Origin: Betaproteobacteria bacterium
Lineage (GTDB): Bacteria > Pseudomonadota > Gammaproteobacteria > Burkholderiales > SG8-39
Direction of reading: 5' to 3'
Assembly: GCA_019237595.1 (NCBI GenBank)
Contig: JAFAGU010000304.1
Span: forward strand, 1-12,876
DNA length: 12,876 nt
The notes under the pieces: generated by a model
Told to the model about the DNA's origin: nothing
Databases searched by the model: none
What the model saw: the letters and a program-made list of their open reading frames with translations, nothing else
In this document: piece after piece, positions 6,617 through 12,876 of the stretch
Position numbering within the stretch: the stretch's first letter is position 1
Layout of the letters: each line of letters starts with the position of its first letter
Position numbers and translations under genes: made by a program

Positions 6617-7081
6617 TTAATCGTCGTCGTAGACGACGAGCGTGCCCGCGATCTTGTCGTGGAAGCCCTGCTTGCGGCGGTCGATGGCGATCCACAGGAA
6701 GCCCAGCCCGAGCGGAACGCTGGACACGATATAAGCGAAGAAGCGCACGACGAGCTGGCCGGTCTTCGCCGGCCCGAGCGTTTTCGCGTCCACGATCTTT
6801 GCCGAGATCGCCATCTTGCCGGGCGTCGCGCCGCGATAGCGCCAGAAAACGAGGGTGGCGATGACGAGGAGCACGTTCAAGACGAAGCTCCACAGCCCGC
6901 CCCGCGCTCCGGCCTCGACGTTATGCAAGCCGTAAACGGCGATCGTGATGGGCGTGACGATGACCATGACGATGAACGAGTCGATGATCGAGGCGACGAG
7001 CCGCTTCCAGAAGCCGACATACTCGAGCGAGCGCGCCGCGACCGGCGCCGCGTCAGGCAAGCTTGACGAGCTGCTTGCCAA
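6617..7081 (-). CDS. RDD family inner-membrane protein, TTG start
   Basis: This 154-residue protein has a serine-rich N-terminus and three hydrophobic segments at about 28-51, 63-82 and 111-133. The RDD signature is visible: Arg27 and Asp34 in the first helix (KRLVASIIDSF) and Asp134 with the HDKIAGT box at 141-147. RATPGKM-type residues follow helix 2, as is typical. RDD proteins are poorly characterised; some are linked to ion or solute exchange. The start is TTG at 7081, supported by AAGGGGGAG 4 bases upstream; no ATG or GTG lies before the first helix. The first 29 bases overlap the end of the oxidoreductase gene. Its place between soluble catabolic enzymes suggests co-expression, perhaps for tolerance or transport of the substrate, which is speculative. 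Confidence 0.87.
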   Translation of the reverse strand: MASSSSSLPDAAPVAARSLEYVGFWKRLVASIIDSFIVMVIVTPITIAVYGLHNVEAGARGGLWSFVLNVLLVIATLVFWRYRGATPGKMAISAKIVDAKTLGPAKTGQLVVRFFAYIVSSVPLGLGFLWIAIDRRKQGFHDKIAGTLVVYDDD

Positions 7082-8054
7082 GGTTCTCCCCCTTCAGGAG
7101 CCCGATGAAGGCTTTCGGCGCGTTCTCCAGGCCTTCGGCGACCGTCTCGCGGTATTTCAGCTTGCCGGAGGCCACCCATGACGAGAGATCGGCGAGCGCG
7201 CGCGGCCAGAGCTCCATGCGATCGGAGACGATGAAGCCCTGGACCTTGATGCGGTTGACGAGGACGGACTGGAAGCTCTTCACGCCGTAGGGATCGGTGG
7301 CGTTGTACTGCGAGATGAGCCCGCAGACCGCGATGCGCGAAAACGGGTTCATGCGCCGGAGCACCGCGTCGAGCACCTCGCCGCCGACGTTCTCGAAGTA
7401 GCAATCGATCCCGGAAGGCGCGGCCGCCTTGAGGTCGTCGTTCAGCCTGCCGGCCTTGTAGTCCACGCAGGCGTCGAAGCCGAGCTCGTCCACGACATAG
7501 GCGCATTTTTTCTTGCCGCCGGCGATGCCGACCGCGCGGCAGCCTTTCAGCTTCGCGATCTGTCCGACCACGCTGCCGACCGCGCCGCTCGCAGCCGAAA
7601 CGACCACCGTCTCGCCGGCCTTGGGCTGGCAGAGGTCGAGCAATCCGACCCAGGCGGTCACGCCCGGCATGCCGAGCACGCCGAGATAGGCGGAGAGCGG
7701 GACGCGAGTCGCATCGACCTTGGTGAGGCCCTTGCCGTCCGAGAGGCCGTACTGCTGCCAGCCGAACGATGCGAGCACGTGCTCGCCCTTCTTGTATTTC
7801 TCGTTCTTCGAGACGAGCACTTCGCCCGCCGTCTGGCCGACCATGACCTGGTCGATCTCCTGCTTCGCGGCGTAGGACTTCACGTCGTTCATCCGCCCGC
7901 GCATGTACGGGTCGAGCGAGAGCCAGAGGTTCTTCACCAGCACCTCGCCGTCCTTCGGCTCCGGCACCGGCGCCTCCTCGAGGCGGAAGTTCGCCTCGCT
8001 CACCCAGCCCGCGGGGCGGCTGGCGAGGACGATGCGCTTATTGGAGGCCGGCAA
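7053..8054 (-). CDS. Zinc-free NADP-dependent oxidoreductase (MDR; CurA/PTGR-like)
   Basis: This 333-residue medium-chain reductase lacks the zinc-binding cysteines of alcohol dehydrogenases. It shows LSLDPYMRGRM at 46-56, GMPGVTAWVGL at 128-138 and the cofactor loop AASGAVGSVVGQ at 154-165, the pattern of the leukotriene B4 12-hydroxydehydrogenase/prostaglandin reductase and bacterial CurA/YncB group, which reduces the carbon-carbon double bond of alpha,beta-unsaturated ketones or aldehydes with NADPH. The start appears to be TTG at 8054: it gives MPASNKRIVLASRP, the expected family N-terminus, and no ATG follows until Met51. It overlaps the stop of the acyl-CoA dehydrogenase small subunit by 17 bases, and no clear ribosome binding site is seen, so coupling is likely. 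It could reduce an enone intermediate of the pathway. Confidence 0.9.
   Translation of the reverse strand: MPASNKRIVLASRPAGWVSEANFRLEEAPVPEPKDGEVLVKNLWLSLDPYMRGRMNDVKSYAAKQEIDQVMVGQTAGEVLVSKNEKYKKGEHVLASFGWQQYGLSDGKGLTKVDATRVPLSAYLGVLGMPGVTAWVGLLDLCQPKAGETVVVSAASGAVGSVVGQIAKLKGCRAVGIAGGKKKCAYVVDELGFDACVDYKAGRLNDDLKAAAPSGIDCYFENVGGEVLDAVLRRMNPFSRIAVCGLISQYNATDPYGVKSFQSVLVNRIKVQGFIVSDRMELWPRALADLSSWVASGKLKYRETVAEGLENAPKAFIGLLKGENLGKQLVKLA
7086..7094 (-). promoter_or_regulatory. Ribosome binding site that decides the RDD gene's TTG start
   Basis: The minus strand reads AAGGGGGAG, 4 bases before TTG at 7081-7079, and lies inside the coding end of the oxidoreductase gene. This favours the TTG at 7081 over the next TTG at 7060. 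Confidence 0.5.
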
Positions 8055-9114
8055 AGCGTTCGAGGTGGTAGTCCGCGCCGCCGAACTGCTCGGCGATGAC
8101 GGTGAGGCGGCGGAACGTGTGGCTCACCTTCATCTCCTCGCTCATCCCCATGCCGCCGTGGAGCTGCACCGCCTCCTGGCTGACGTGGCGCGCGTTGTCG
8201 GAGATCTTGATCTTCGCCGCCGACACCGAGCGCGCCCGCTCCGTGGCGTTTGCCGAAGCATCCACCTTCGAGCACGCTAGGCACGCCATGGACTTCGCCT
8301 GCTCGTAGGCGATGAACATGTCGACCATGCGGTGCTGCAGCGCCTGGAAGGTGCCGATCGGCACGCCGAACTGCTTGCGTGTCTTCAGGTACTCGAGCGT
8401 CGTGTCGCAGGCGAACTTCATCGCGCCCACCGCCTCGGCGCAGACGAGCGCCGTGCCAAAATCGATGGCGTCCTCGATCTGCGCGAGGCCGCCGTCGATC
8501 TTCTCGGCCTTCGCGCCCTTGAAGACGATGTCTGCGGAACGGGTCTCGTCGAGCGCGCGGAAGGCATTGATTTTCACTTCAGCGGAAGGACTTTCGACGA
8601 GGAACAACGCGACGCCATCGGGCCCTTTCGCGGACACGACGAGCATGTCCGCGATCGGCGCGCCAGCCACCGCCTTCTTCTCGCCCTCGATCGTCCACCC
8701 ATTGCCCGTTTTCCTCGCCACGACATTGACGTGGCCGGGACGATGGCGCGCGCCCGCCTCCGTGTGGGCGAGCGCAAGGCGCGTCTTCCCCTCGGCGACG
8801 GAGGAAAGGATCGGATGCTTGCCGAGCAGGCGCGCCGCCATCACGGTGGGGAGATAGGGCTCCACGACGAGCGCGTCGCCGAAAGCCTCCATGACGCCCA
8901 TGAGATCGACCGCGCCTCCGCCGAAGCCGCCGTAGTCGGCCGGAAGCGGCAGGCCCATGAGGCCCATCTCCGCGAACTGCGCCCACACGGCCGCGCTCCA
9001 GCCTTCGTTGGAGGCGACGATCTTCTTTCGCGCCTCGAAGTCGTAGTCCTTCTGCAGGTAGCGGCGGACGGAATCGGCGAGAAGCTGCTGTTCTTCGTTG
9101 TAGTCGAAGTTCAT
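8038..9114 (-). CDS. Acyl-CoA dehydrogenase, small/beta-type subunit
   Basis: This 358-residue acyl-CoA dehydrogenase-fold protein resembles small subunits of heteromeric enzymes such as PimD or actinobacterial steroid FadE partners. The FAD adenine-side motifs are intact: RKQFG at 246-250, Gln257 and QLHGGMG at 317-323. The flavin-side and catalytic features are lost. The mid-domain TExxSGSD loop is replaced by TEAGARHRPG near 118-127. The isovaleryl-type catalytic Glu position falls in FGTALVC near 219-225. The medium-chain-type Glu position near the C-terminus falls in GGADYHLER. It probably cannot act alone. The ATG is 2 bases after the TAG of the large-subunit gene (TAGCCATG), so the two are translationally coupled. 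Fold and family are certain; non-catalytic status is from alignment by eye. Confidence 0.9.
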   Translation of the reverse strand: MNFDYNEEQQLLADSVRRYLQKDYDFEARKKIVASNEGWSAAVWAQFAEMGLMGLPLPADYGGFGGGAVDLMGVMEAFGDALVVEPYLPTVMAARLLGKHPILSSVAEGKTRLALAHTEAGARHRPGHVNVVARKTGNGWTIEGEKKAVAGAPIADMLVVSAKGPDGVALFLVESPSAEVKINAFRALDETRSADIVFKGAKAEKIDGGLAQIEDAIDFGTALVCAEAVGAMKFACDTTLEYLKTRKQFGVPIGTFQALQHRMVDMFIAYEQAKSMACLACSKVDASANATERARSVSAAKIKISDNARHVSQEAVQLHGGMGMSEEMKVSHTFRRLTVIAEQFGGADYHLERFAGLQ

Positions 9115-9116
9115 GG

Positions 9117-10250
9117 CTACAGGCCCAGGGTCATCTTGGCGATGATGTTGCGCTGGATCTCGTTCGATCCGGCGTAGATCGTGGTCTTGCGCATGCTGCA
9201 GTAGCGCGGCCCGAGGGAGCCGGCGATGGCCGCGGCCTCGGCCGGATCCTCCGCCTGCATCATGAGCTCGGTGAGCCCCTGCTGGATCTCGGTGCCCTTG
9301 ATCTTGAGCATCGAGACGTCGGCGCCCGGCGGCTGGCCGGTGCGCCGCATGGTGTCGAGGAAGCGCAGGTTCGTGATCTCGAGCGCCATCAGCTCCACCT
9401 CCAGGCGCGTCAATCTGTCCTTGAACCTCACATCCACGATATTCCTTTGGGAAACGAAGTCCTTGAGCTTGGCCAGCTCGCGCTTGGAGGCGCCGATGCG
9501 GCCGGTGTTCATGCGCTCGTGGCCGAGCAGGTACTTCGCCACCGTCCAGCCCTTGTTCTCCTGGAAGACGAGGTTCTCCGCGGGCACCTTCACGTCCTCG
9601 AAGAACACCTCGTTCACCTCGTGGGCGCCGTCCATGAGGATGAGCGGACGCACGGTGATCCCCGGCGTCTTCATGTCGATGAGCAGGAACGAGATGCCTT
9701 CCTGGCGCTTTTCCACCGACGAGTCGGTGCGCACGAGGCAGAAGATCCAGTCGGCGTAGTGGCCGAGCGTGGTCCAGATCTTCTGGCCGTTCACGACGTA
9801 GTGATCGCCCGATCGAACTGCTTTTGTTTTCAAAGAAGCCAGATCACTACCCGAGCCCGGCTCGGAATAGCCTTGGCACCAGAAGTCGTCGCCGTTGTAG
9901 ATGCGCGGGAGGAAGCGCTTCTTCTGCGCCTCGGTGCCGAAGCGCAGGAGCACCGGGCCGCACATCGTGATGCCGAAGGGGATGAGCGGCGGGCTGCCGA
10001 CGTAGCCAAGCTCTTCCTCGAAGATGTAGCGCTGCACGACGTTCCAGTCGGTCCCGCCCCATTCCTTGGGCCAGGCGGGCGCCACCCAGCCCTTCTTCGC
10101 GAGGATGCGATGCCAGCGCAGCAGGTCATCGCGCGAGAGATGCTCGTAGTTCGCGACCTTGTCGCGCAGGTCCTTCGGCAGGTTCGCTTCGAGCCACGCA
10201 CGCGTCTGGTCGCGGAAGGAGAGCTCTTCGGCCGAGTAGTTGAGGTCCAT
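9117..10250 (-). CDS. Acyl-CoA dehydrogenase, large/alpha-type subunit
   Basis: This 377-residue flavoprotein subunit would oxidise an acyl-CoA to the 2,3-enoyl-CoA, passing electrons to electron-transfer flavoprotein. The flavin-side motif is complete: SEPGSGSDLASL at 129-140 and IWTTLGHYADW at 158-168. The likely catalytic base is Glu245 in LLGHERMNTG, equivalent to the position used by isovaleryl-CoA dehydrogenase; the medium-chain-type position is Ala360 in YAGSNEIQ. Missing are the adenine-side RxxFG...Q motif (the region reads RFKDRLTRLEVEL near 275-287) and QxxGGxG (AGSLGPRY near 343-350). It therefore looks like the PimC-like half of a heteromer completed by the next gene. No Shine-Dalgarno sequence is visible before the ATG, and 65 bp separate it from the upstream SDR. 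Substrate is unknown. Confidence 0.93.
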   Translation of the reverse strand: MDLNYSAEELSFRDQTRAWLEANLPKDLRDKVANYEHLSRDDLLRWHRILAKKGWVAPAWPKEWGGTDWNVVQRYIFEEELGYVGSPPLIPFGITMCGPVLLRFGTEAQKKRFLPRIYNGDDFWCQGYSEPGSGSDLASLKTKAVRSGDHYVVNGQKIWTTLGHYADWIFCLVRTDSSVEKRQEGISFLLIDMKTPGITVRPLILMDGAHEVNEVFFEDVKVPAENLVFQENKGWTVAKYLLGHERMNTGRIGASKRELAKLKDFVSQRNIVDVRFKDRLTRLEVELMALEITNLRFLDTMRRTGQPPGADVSMLKIKGTEIQQGLTELMMQAEDPAEAAAIAGSLGPRYCSMRKTTIYAGSNEIQRNIIAKMTLGL

Positions 10251-10315
10251 GGCGGGGCGCTCGAAAGGGGGTCGAAAAGTCTACGCCTTTTGGCCGTTTG
10301 AAACGCGGGCGCCCC

Positions 10316-11083
10316 TCAGACGATCGTCACGCCGCCGTCGGCAACGATCACCTGCCCGGTGATGAAGGCCGCGGCATCGGAGGCAAGGAAGGCGGCAATG
10401 CCGCCGATGTCTCGAGGCTCGCCCAGCCGCCGGAGCGGCGTGGCCGCCTCGCGCTCGGTCCGGCGTTTCTCGTCCTCCCAGAGCGCGCGTGCGAATTCCG
10501 TGCGCACAAGCCCGGGCGCAATGGCGTTGACGCGCACGTTCTTCGGGCCCCATTCCGCCGCGAGGTTGCGAACGAGATGGTGATCCGCCGCCTTCGACAT
10601 CCCGTAGGCGCCGATCACCGTGTTGGCGATGAGGCCGCCGATCGATCCGACCACGATGAAGCTCCCGGATCGGCGCTCCGCCATCCCAGGCAGCGTCATG
10701 GCCGCGAGCCACAGGACGCTTTTCACGTTGTTGGCGAAGATCTTGTCGAACGCGTCGTCGGGAACGCCGGTGAGCGGCCCGTAGTACGGATTGGAAGCAG
10801 CATTCGCCACCGCGATGTCGATGCGGCCCCATTTCCGCAGCGTCGCATCGACGAGCCCCTGCAGCTCTTCCTTGCGCGAGACATTGCAGGGCTGCGCGAG
10901 CACCTCGAAGCCGCGCCTCTCGAGCTCCTGCTTCGCCTGCACGCAGGCTTGGGCCTTGCGGCTGGAGATCGCGACGCGCGCGCCCGCCGCGGCGAGCTCC
11001 TCGGCGATGGACTTGCCGATGCCGCGCGTGGAGCCGGTGACGAGCGCCACCTTTCCCGAAAGGTCGAAAAGCGATGAGGGCAT
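10316..11083 (-). CDS. SDR family oxidoreductase (first gene of minus-strand operon)
   Basis: This is a 255-residue classical SDR. TGSTRGIG is at 16-23, the NNAG motif is altered to NAAS at 94-97, Ser147 and Tyr160/Lys164 (YGMSK) have the normal 13-residue spacing, and the end has ITGQVIVADGG. Arg20 in the cofactor loop and Ser41-Arg42 at the end of strand 2 favour NADPH over NADH, by inference. The C-terminal half (EWGPKNVRVNAIAPGLVRTEF) is that of 3-hydroxyacyl or 3-ketoacyl-type dehydrogenases, so it may act on a hydroxyacyl-CoA made after the acyl-CoA dehydrogenase step. It is the first gene after the divergent IclR control region, with no recognisable ribosome binding site before the ATG. 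Confidence 0.91.
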   Translation of the reverse strand: MPSSLFDLSGKVALVTGSTRGIGKSIAEELAAAGARVAISSRKAQACVQAKQELERRGFEVLAQPCNVSRKEELQGLVDATLRKWGRIDIAVANAASNPYYGPLTGVPDDAFDKIFANNVKSVLWLAAMTLPGMAERRSGSFIVVGSIGGLIANTVIGAYGMSKAADHHLVRNLAAEWGPKNVRVNAIAPGLVRTEFARALWEDEKRRTEREAATPLRRLGEPRDIGGIAAFLASDAAAFITGQVIVADGGVTIV

Positions 11084-11094
11084 GTGCGTGCGCG

Positions 11095-11113
11095 GATTTC
11101 GCTATGTGAAATC
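11095..11113. promoter_or_regulatory. Inverted repeat, candidate IclR-family operator
   Basis: GATTTC-N7-GAAATC is a perfect 6-bp inverted repeat in the 133-bp gap between the divergent SDR and IclR genes. It sits 12 bases from the SDR start, where a bound protein could block the operon, and 14 bp from the TTGACA of the iclR promoter. IclR-type proteins bind short palindromes between divergent genes, commonly their own gene and their target. Confidence 0.42.
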
Positions 11114-11126
11114 TGGTACGACTAAG

Positions 11127-11153
11127 TTGACACGCGGACGGCTCCGACAGAAT
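11127..11153 (+). promoter_or_regulatory. Candidate promoter of the IclR regulator gene
   Basis: A perfect -35 TTGACA at 11127-11132 is followed by weak -10 options: CAGAAT at 11148-11153 (15-base spacing, 4 of 6) or GAATAT at 11150-11155 (17-base spacing, 3 of 6). Transcription would begin near 11160, leaving a leader of about 55 bases with AGGAGAGG at 11201-11208. Confidence 0.42.
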
Positions 11154-11216
11154 ATCGAAACGCGAAACGACCTGCAGCAAATCCAACAGAAGAAAACGAG
11201 AGGAGAGGCGATTTCT

Positions 11217-12047
11217 ATGGGCGCTCCAGAAGCCGCGGCACCGCTTTCCCCCCCACCGGCCGGCCAGTTCAGCTACGAGCACGAAGGCGACCGGCAGTTC
11301 GCAACCACCCTCGCGCGGGGCCTGGAAGTCCTGCGCTGCTTCACGCCGCTCGAGCCGCTGCTCGGCAACAAGGAAATCTCGGTGCGCACGGGCCTGCCGA
11401 AGCCGACGGTCTCCCGGCTTACCTACACGCTGACGAAGCTGGGCTACCTGCGCCACAACATGCGCCTCGGGAAGTACCAGCTCGGCTCGGCCGTGCTCTC
11501 GATCGGCTACCCGCTGCTCGCATCGATGAACGTGCGCCAGGCGGCGCGGCCGCTTATGAAGGAGCTCGCCGACTACTGCAACGGCTCGGTCTCCATGGGC
11601 GTGCGCGACCGGCTGAACATGGTGTACGTCGAATCGTGCCGCAGCGGCAACGGCATCACCACGCTGCCCGACATCGGCACCTCCGTGCCGATCTCGCAGT
11701 CGGTGATCGGCCGCGCCTTTCTTGCCGCATGCACGGCGCCGGAGCGCGAGGCGGTGCTGAACCACATGAAGGTCAAGGATCCGGAAGCGCACCGCAAGTA
11801 CCGCCCGTCCATCGACAAGGCGCTCGAGGACATCCGCGGCCGCGGCTTCTGCGTGTCCATGGGCGAGCTCAGGCGCGAGGTCTTCGCCGTGGGCGTGCCG
11901 ATGCGCCGCACGGTGGACGGCGAGATCGTCGCCTTCAACTGCGGCGTGCCGGGGTTCATGGCGAAGAAGGGACAGCTCGAGGACGACATCGGGCCGCGCC
12001 TCGTCGCGATGGTGCGCAACATCGAGGCCTCGCTCGGCCTGCACTGA
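11217..12047 (+). CDS. IclR family transcriptional regulator
   Basis: This 276-residue protein has an IclR winged helix and an effector domain. After a proline/alanine-rich leader of about 28 residues, TLARGLEVLRCF (31-42) starts the DNA-binding domain, and GLPKPTVSRLTYTLTKLGYL (59-78) contains the recognition helix and wing entry. The effector-binding domain covers about 95-275, with SVIGRAFLA and FCVSMGELRREVFAVGVPM as landmarks. AGGAGAGG, 8 bases before the ATG at 11217, fixes the start, although the frame is open further upstream. Divergent from the seven-gene operon, it is the obvious regulator of it and possibly of the alcohol/aldehyde dehydrogenase genes; its ligand is probably the pathway substrate or an intermediate. 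Activator or repressor action cannot be told from sequence. Confidence 0.93.
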   Translation: MGAPEAAAPLSPPPAGQFSYEHEGDRQFATTLARGLEVLRCFTPLEPLLGNKEISVRTGLPKPTVSRLTYTLTKLGYLRHNMRLGKYQLGSAVLSIGYPLLASMNVRQAARPLMKELADYCNGSVSMGVRDRLNMVYVESCRSGNGITTLPDIGTSVPISQSVIGRAFLAACTAPEREAVLNHMKVKDPEAHRKYRPSIDKALEDIRGRGFCVSMGELRREVFAVGVPMRRTVDGEIVAFNCGVPGFMAKKGQLEDDIGPRLVAMVRNIEASLGLH

Positions 12048-12056
12048 AGCGCCGCG

Positions 12057-12876
12057 CTGAGAGACCTCCTCTCGTACTTCCATGAGCTCGACGCGGACAC
12101 CCGCGTCGGGCTCTCGCACGCCGGCCGCATCCTGCTGATCCTCGTCGTCGCCTGGATTCTCCAGGCGCTGGCGGGGCGGCTCATCCGCGCGTTCCGGCGC
12201 GTCATGCAGCGGCGCACCAGCGCGCCGGACGAGCTGCGCCGCATCGACACGGTCGGGACGGCCTTCCGGTACTTCGCGACCGTCATCGTCGTGCTCGTCG
12301 CCGGCACGCTGATCCTCGGCGAGCTCGGAATCTCGATCGCGCCGATCCTCGCCACCGCCGGCGTAGCGGGTGTGGCGATCGGGTTCGGCGCGCAGAGCCT
12401 CATCAAGGACTACTTCTCCGGCTTCTTCCTCCTCCTGGAGGACCAGGTGCGCGAGGGCGACGTCGTCGAGATCAGCGGCAAGAGCGGCGAGGTCGAGCAG
12501 GTGACGCTTCGCTACGTGCGCCTGCGCGACGGCGAGGGCTACGTGCACTTCATCCCGAACGGCGAGATCAAGCTCGTCACGAACCGCACCCGCAACTACG
12601 CCTACGCGATGATCGACGCCGCGATCGCCGGCCACCACGACGTCGAGCCGGCGCTCGCCGCGATCCGCGACGTGGGCGCCGCGCTGCGCAAGGACGCGAA
12701 GCTCGGTCCCGCGATCCTCGCGGACGTGGAGATCTTCGGCGTGGAGCGCTGGGAGCTCTGGGGCGTCGGGCTCCGCTGCCGCGTGAAGTGCCTCGCGAAG
12801 GAGCGCGACAACGTGCGCCGCGAATACCTGCGCCGCCTCGTCGGCGCCTTCGACGCGCACGGCATCAAGCAGCCCT
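12057..12876 (+). CDS. MscS-type mechanosensitive channel (3' partial, unusual start)
   Basis: The frame is open to the window end, with about 273 residues if read from CTG at 12057. It has three membrane segments: about 24-40 (RILLILVVAWILQALAG), 70-90, and the pore helix region 94-127 with AGVAGVAIGFGAQSLIKDY, followed by the cytoplasmic beta-domain with LEDQVREGDVVEI and FIPNGEI, the classic MscS signature. It opens under membrane tension and releases solutes in hypo-osmotic shock. The frame is the same as that of the IclR gene, whose TGA is only three codons before the CTG. No ATG, GTG or TTG occurs before ATG 12204, which would delete the first helix. A CTG start coupled to iclR, stop readthrough, or a sequence error could explain this. 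Related proteins of about 280 residues suggest the end is near. Confidence 0.85.
   Translation, partial: MRDLLSYFHELDADTRVGLSHAGRILLILVVAWILQALAGRLIRAFRRVMQRRTSAPDELRRIDTVGTAFRYFATVIVVLVAGTLILGELGISIAPILATAGVAGVAIGFGAQSLIKDYFSGFFLLLEDQVREGDVVEISGKSGEVEQVTLRYVRLRDGEGYVHFIPNGEIKLVTNRTRNYAYAMIDAAIAGHHDVEPALAAIRDVGAALRKDAKLGPAILADVEIFGVERWELWGVGLRCRVKCLAKERDNVRREYLRRLVGAFDAHGIKQP

Noticed and set aside
5543..7066. A 507-residue plus-strand frame across SDR, glutathione transferase and RDD genes
   Set aside because: It is a complement-frame shadow of three minus-strand genes with clear motifs.
10254..10315. GGGGCGC (10254-10260) and GCGCCCC (10309-10315), a long-range inverted repeat between SDR and acyl-CoA dehydrogenase genes
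   Set aside because: The arms are 7 bp, pure G/C and 48 bp apart with no T-run; chance is likely in DNA of this composition, so I do not call a terminator or attenuator.
10791..11216. Upstream in-frame extension of the IclR gene to 10791
   Set aside because: It would lie antisense within the SDR gene; the ATG at 11217 has a strong AGGAGAGG site and gives a normal IclR length.
10281..12860. An 859-residue open frame on the minus strand spanning the SDR, iclR and the channel gene
   Set aside because: It runs antisense or out of frame to three well-recognised genes, is rich in Arg/Ala/His and shows no domain. Long stop-free antisense frames are expected at this GC content.

Overview
The window is very GC-rich DNA, with G or C at nearly every third codon position, and it is packed with genes at gaps of 0-130 bases. 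Gene content points to a metabolically versatile soil or water proteobacterium, most likely betaproteobacterial (Burkholderiales-like): a tripartite-type ABC substrate-binding protein of the PF04392 family, a Nu-class-like glutathione transferase, paired acyl-CoA dehydrogenases and an IclR regulator. This assignment is inferred from protein style only; there is no rRNA or other marker gene. I see no tRNA, rRNA, CRISPR, insertion sequence or phage gene.

Layout. (1) 1-166: 3' end of an unrecognised plus-strand gene. (2) 193-1092, minus: exported ABC-type substrate-binding protein. (3) 1187-1315, plus: a 42-residue, extremely acidic small protein with its own ribosome binding site. (4) 1316-2422, minus: zinc alcohol dehydrogenase. 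Its start is 59 bp from a divergent plus-strand run at 2482-5114: aldehyde dehydrogenase, short-chain dehydrogenase/reductase (SDR) and hotdog thioesterase, the last two overlapping by ATGA. (5) 5134-11083, minus, read right to left: SDR, large and small acyl-CoA dehydrogenase subunits, zinc-free NADP-dependent oxidoreductase, RDD membrane protein, glutathione S-transferase, SDR. Most junctions overlap or abut, so this looks like one operon of seven genes. (6) 11217-12047, plus: IclR regulator divergent from that operon. It is followed in the same frame by a mechanosensitive channel gene (about 12057 to the window end) that has no ATG, GTG or TTG start before its first membrane helix.

How the genes may work together. 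Alcohol dehydrogenase then aldehyde dehydrogenase would turn an alcohol into a carboxylic acid. The acyl-CoA dehydrogenase pair, three SDRs, the MDR enone reductase and the thioesterase would act on CoA thioesters or carbonyl intermediates derived from it. IclR is the obvious candidate regulator. No acyl-CoA ligase, enoyl-CoA hydratase or thiolase lies here, so the substrate cannot be named and those steps must be encoded elsewhere. The best-supported unusual points are the complementary half active sites of the two acyl-CoA dehydrogenases, the unlisted acidic small protein, and the start problem of the mechanosensitive channel gene.
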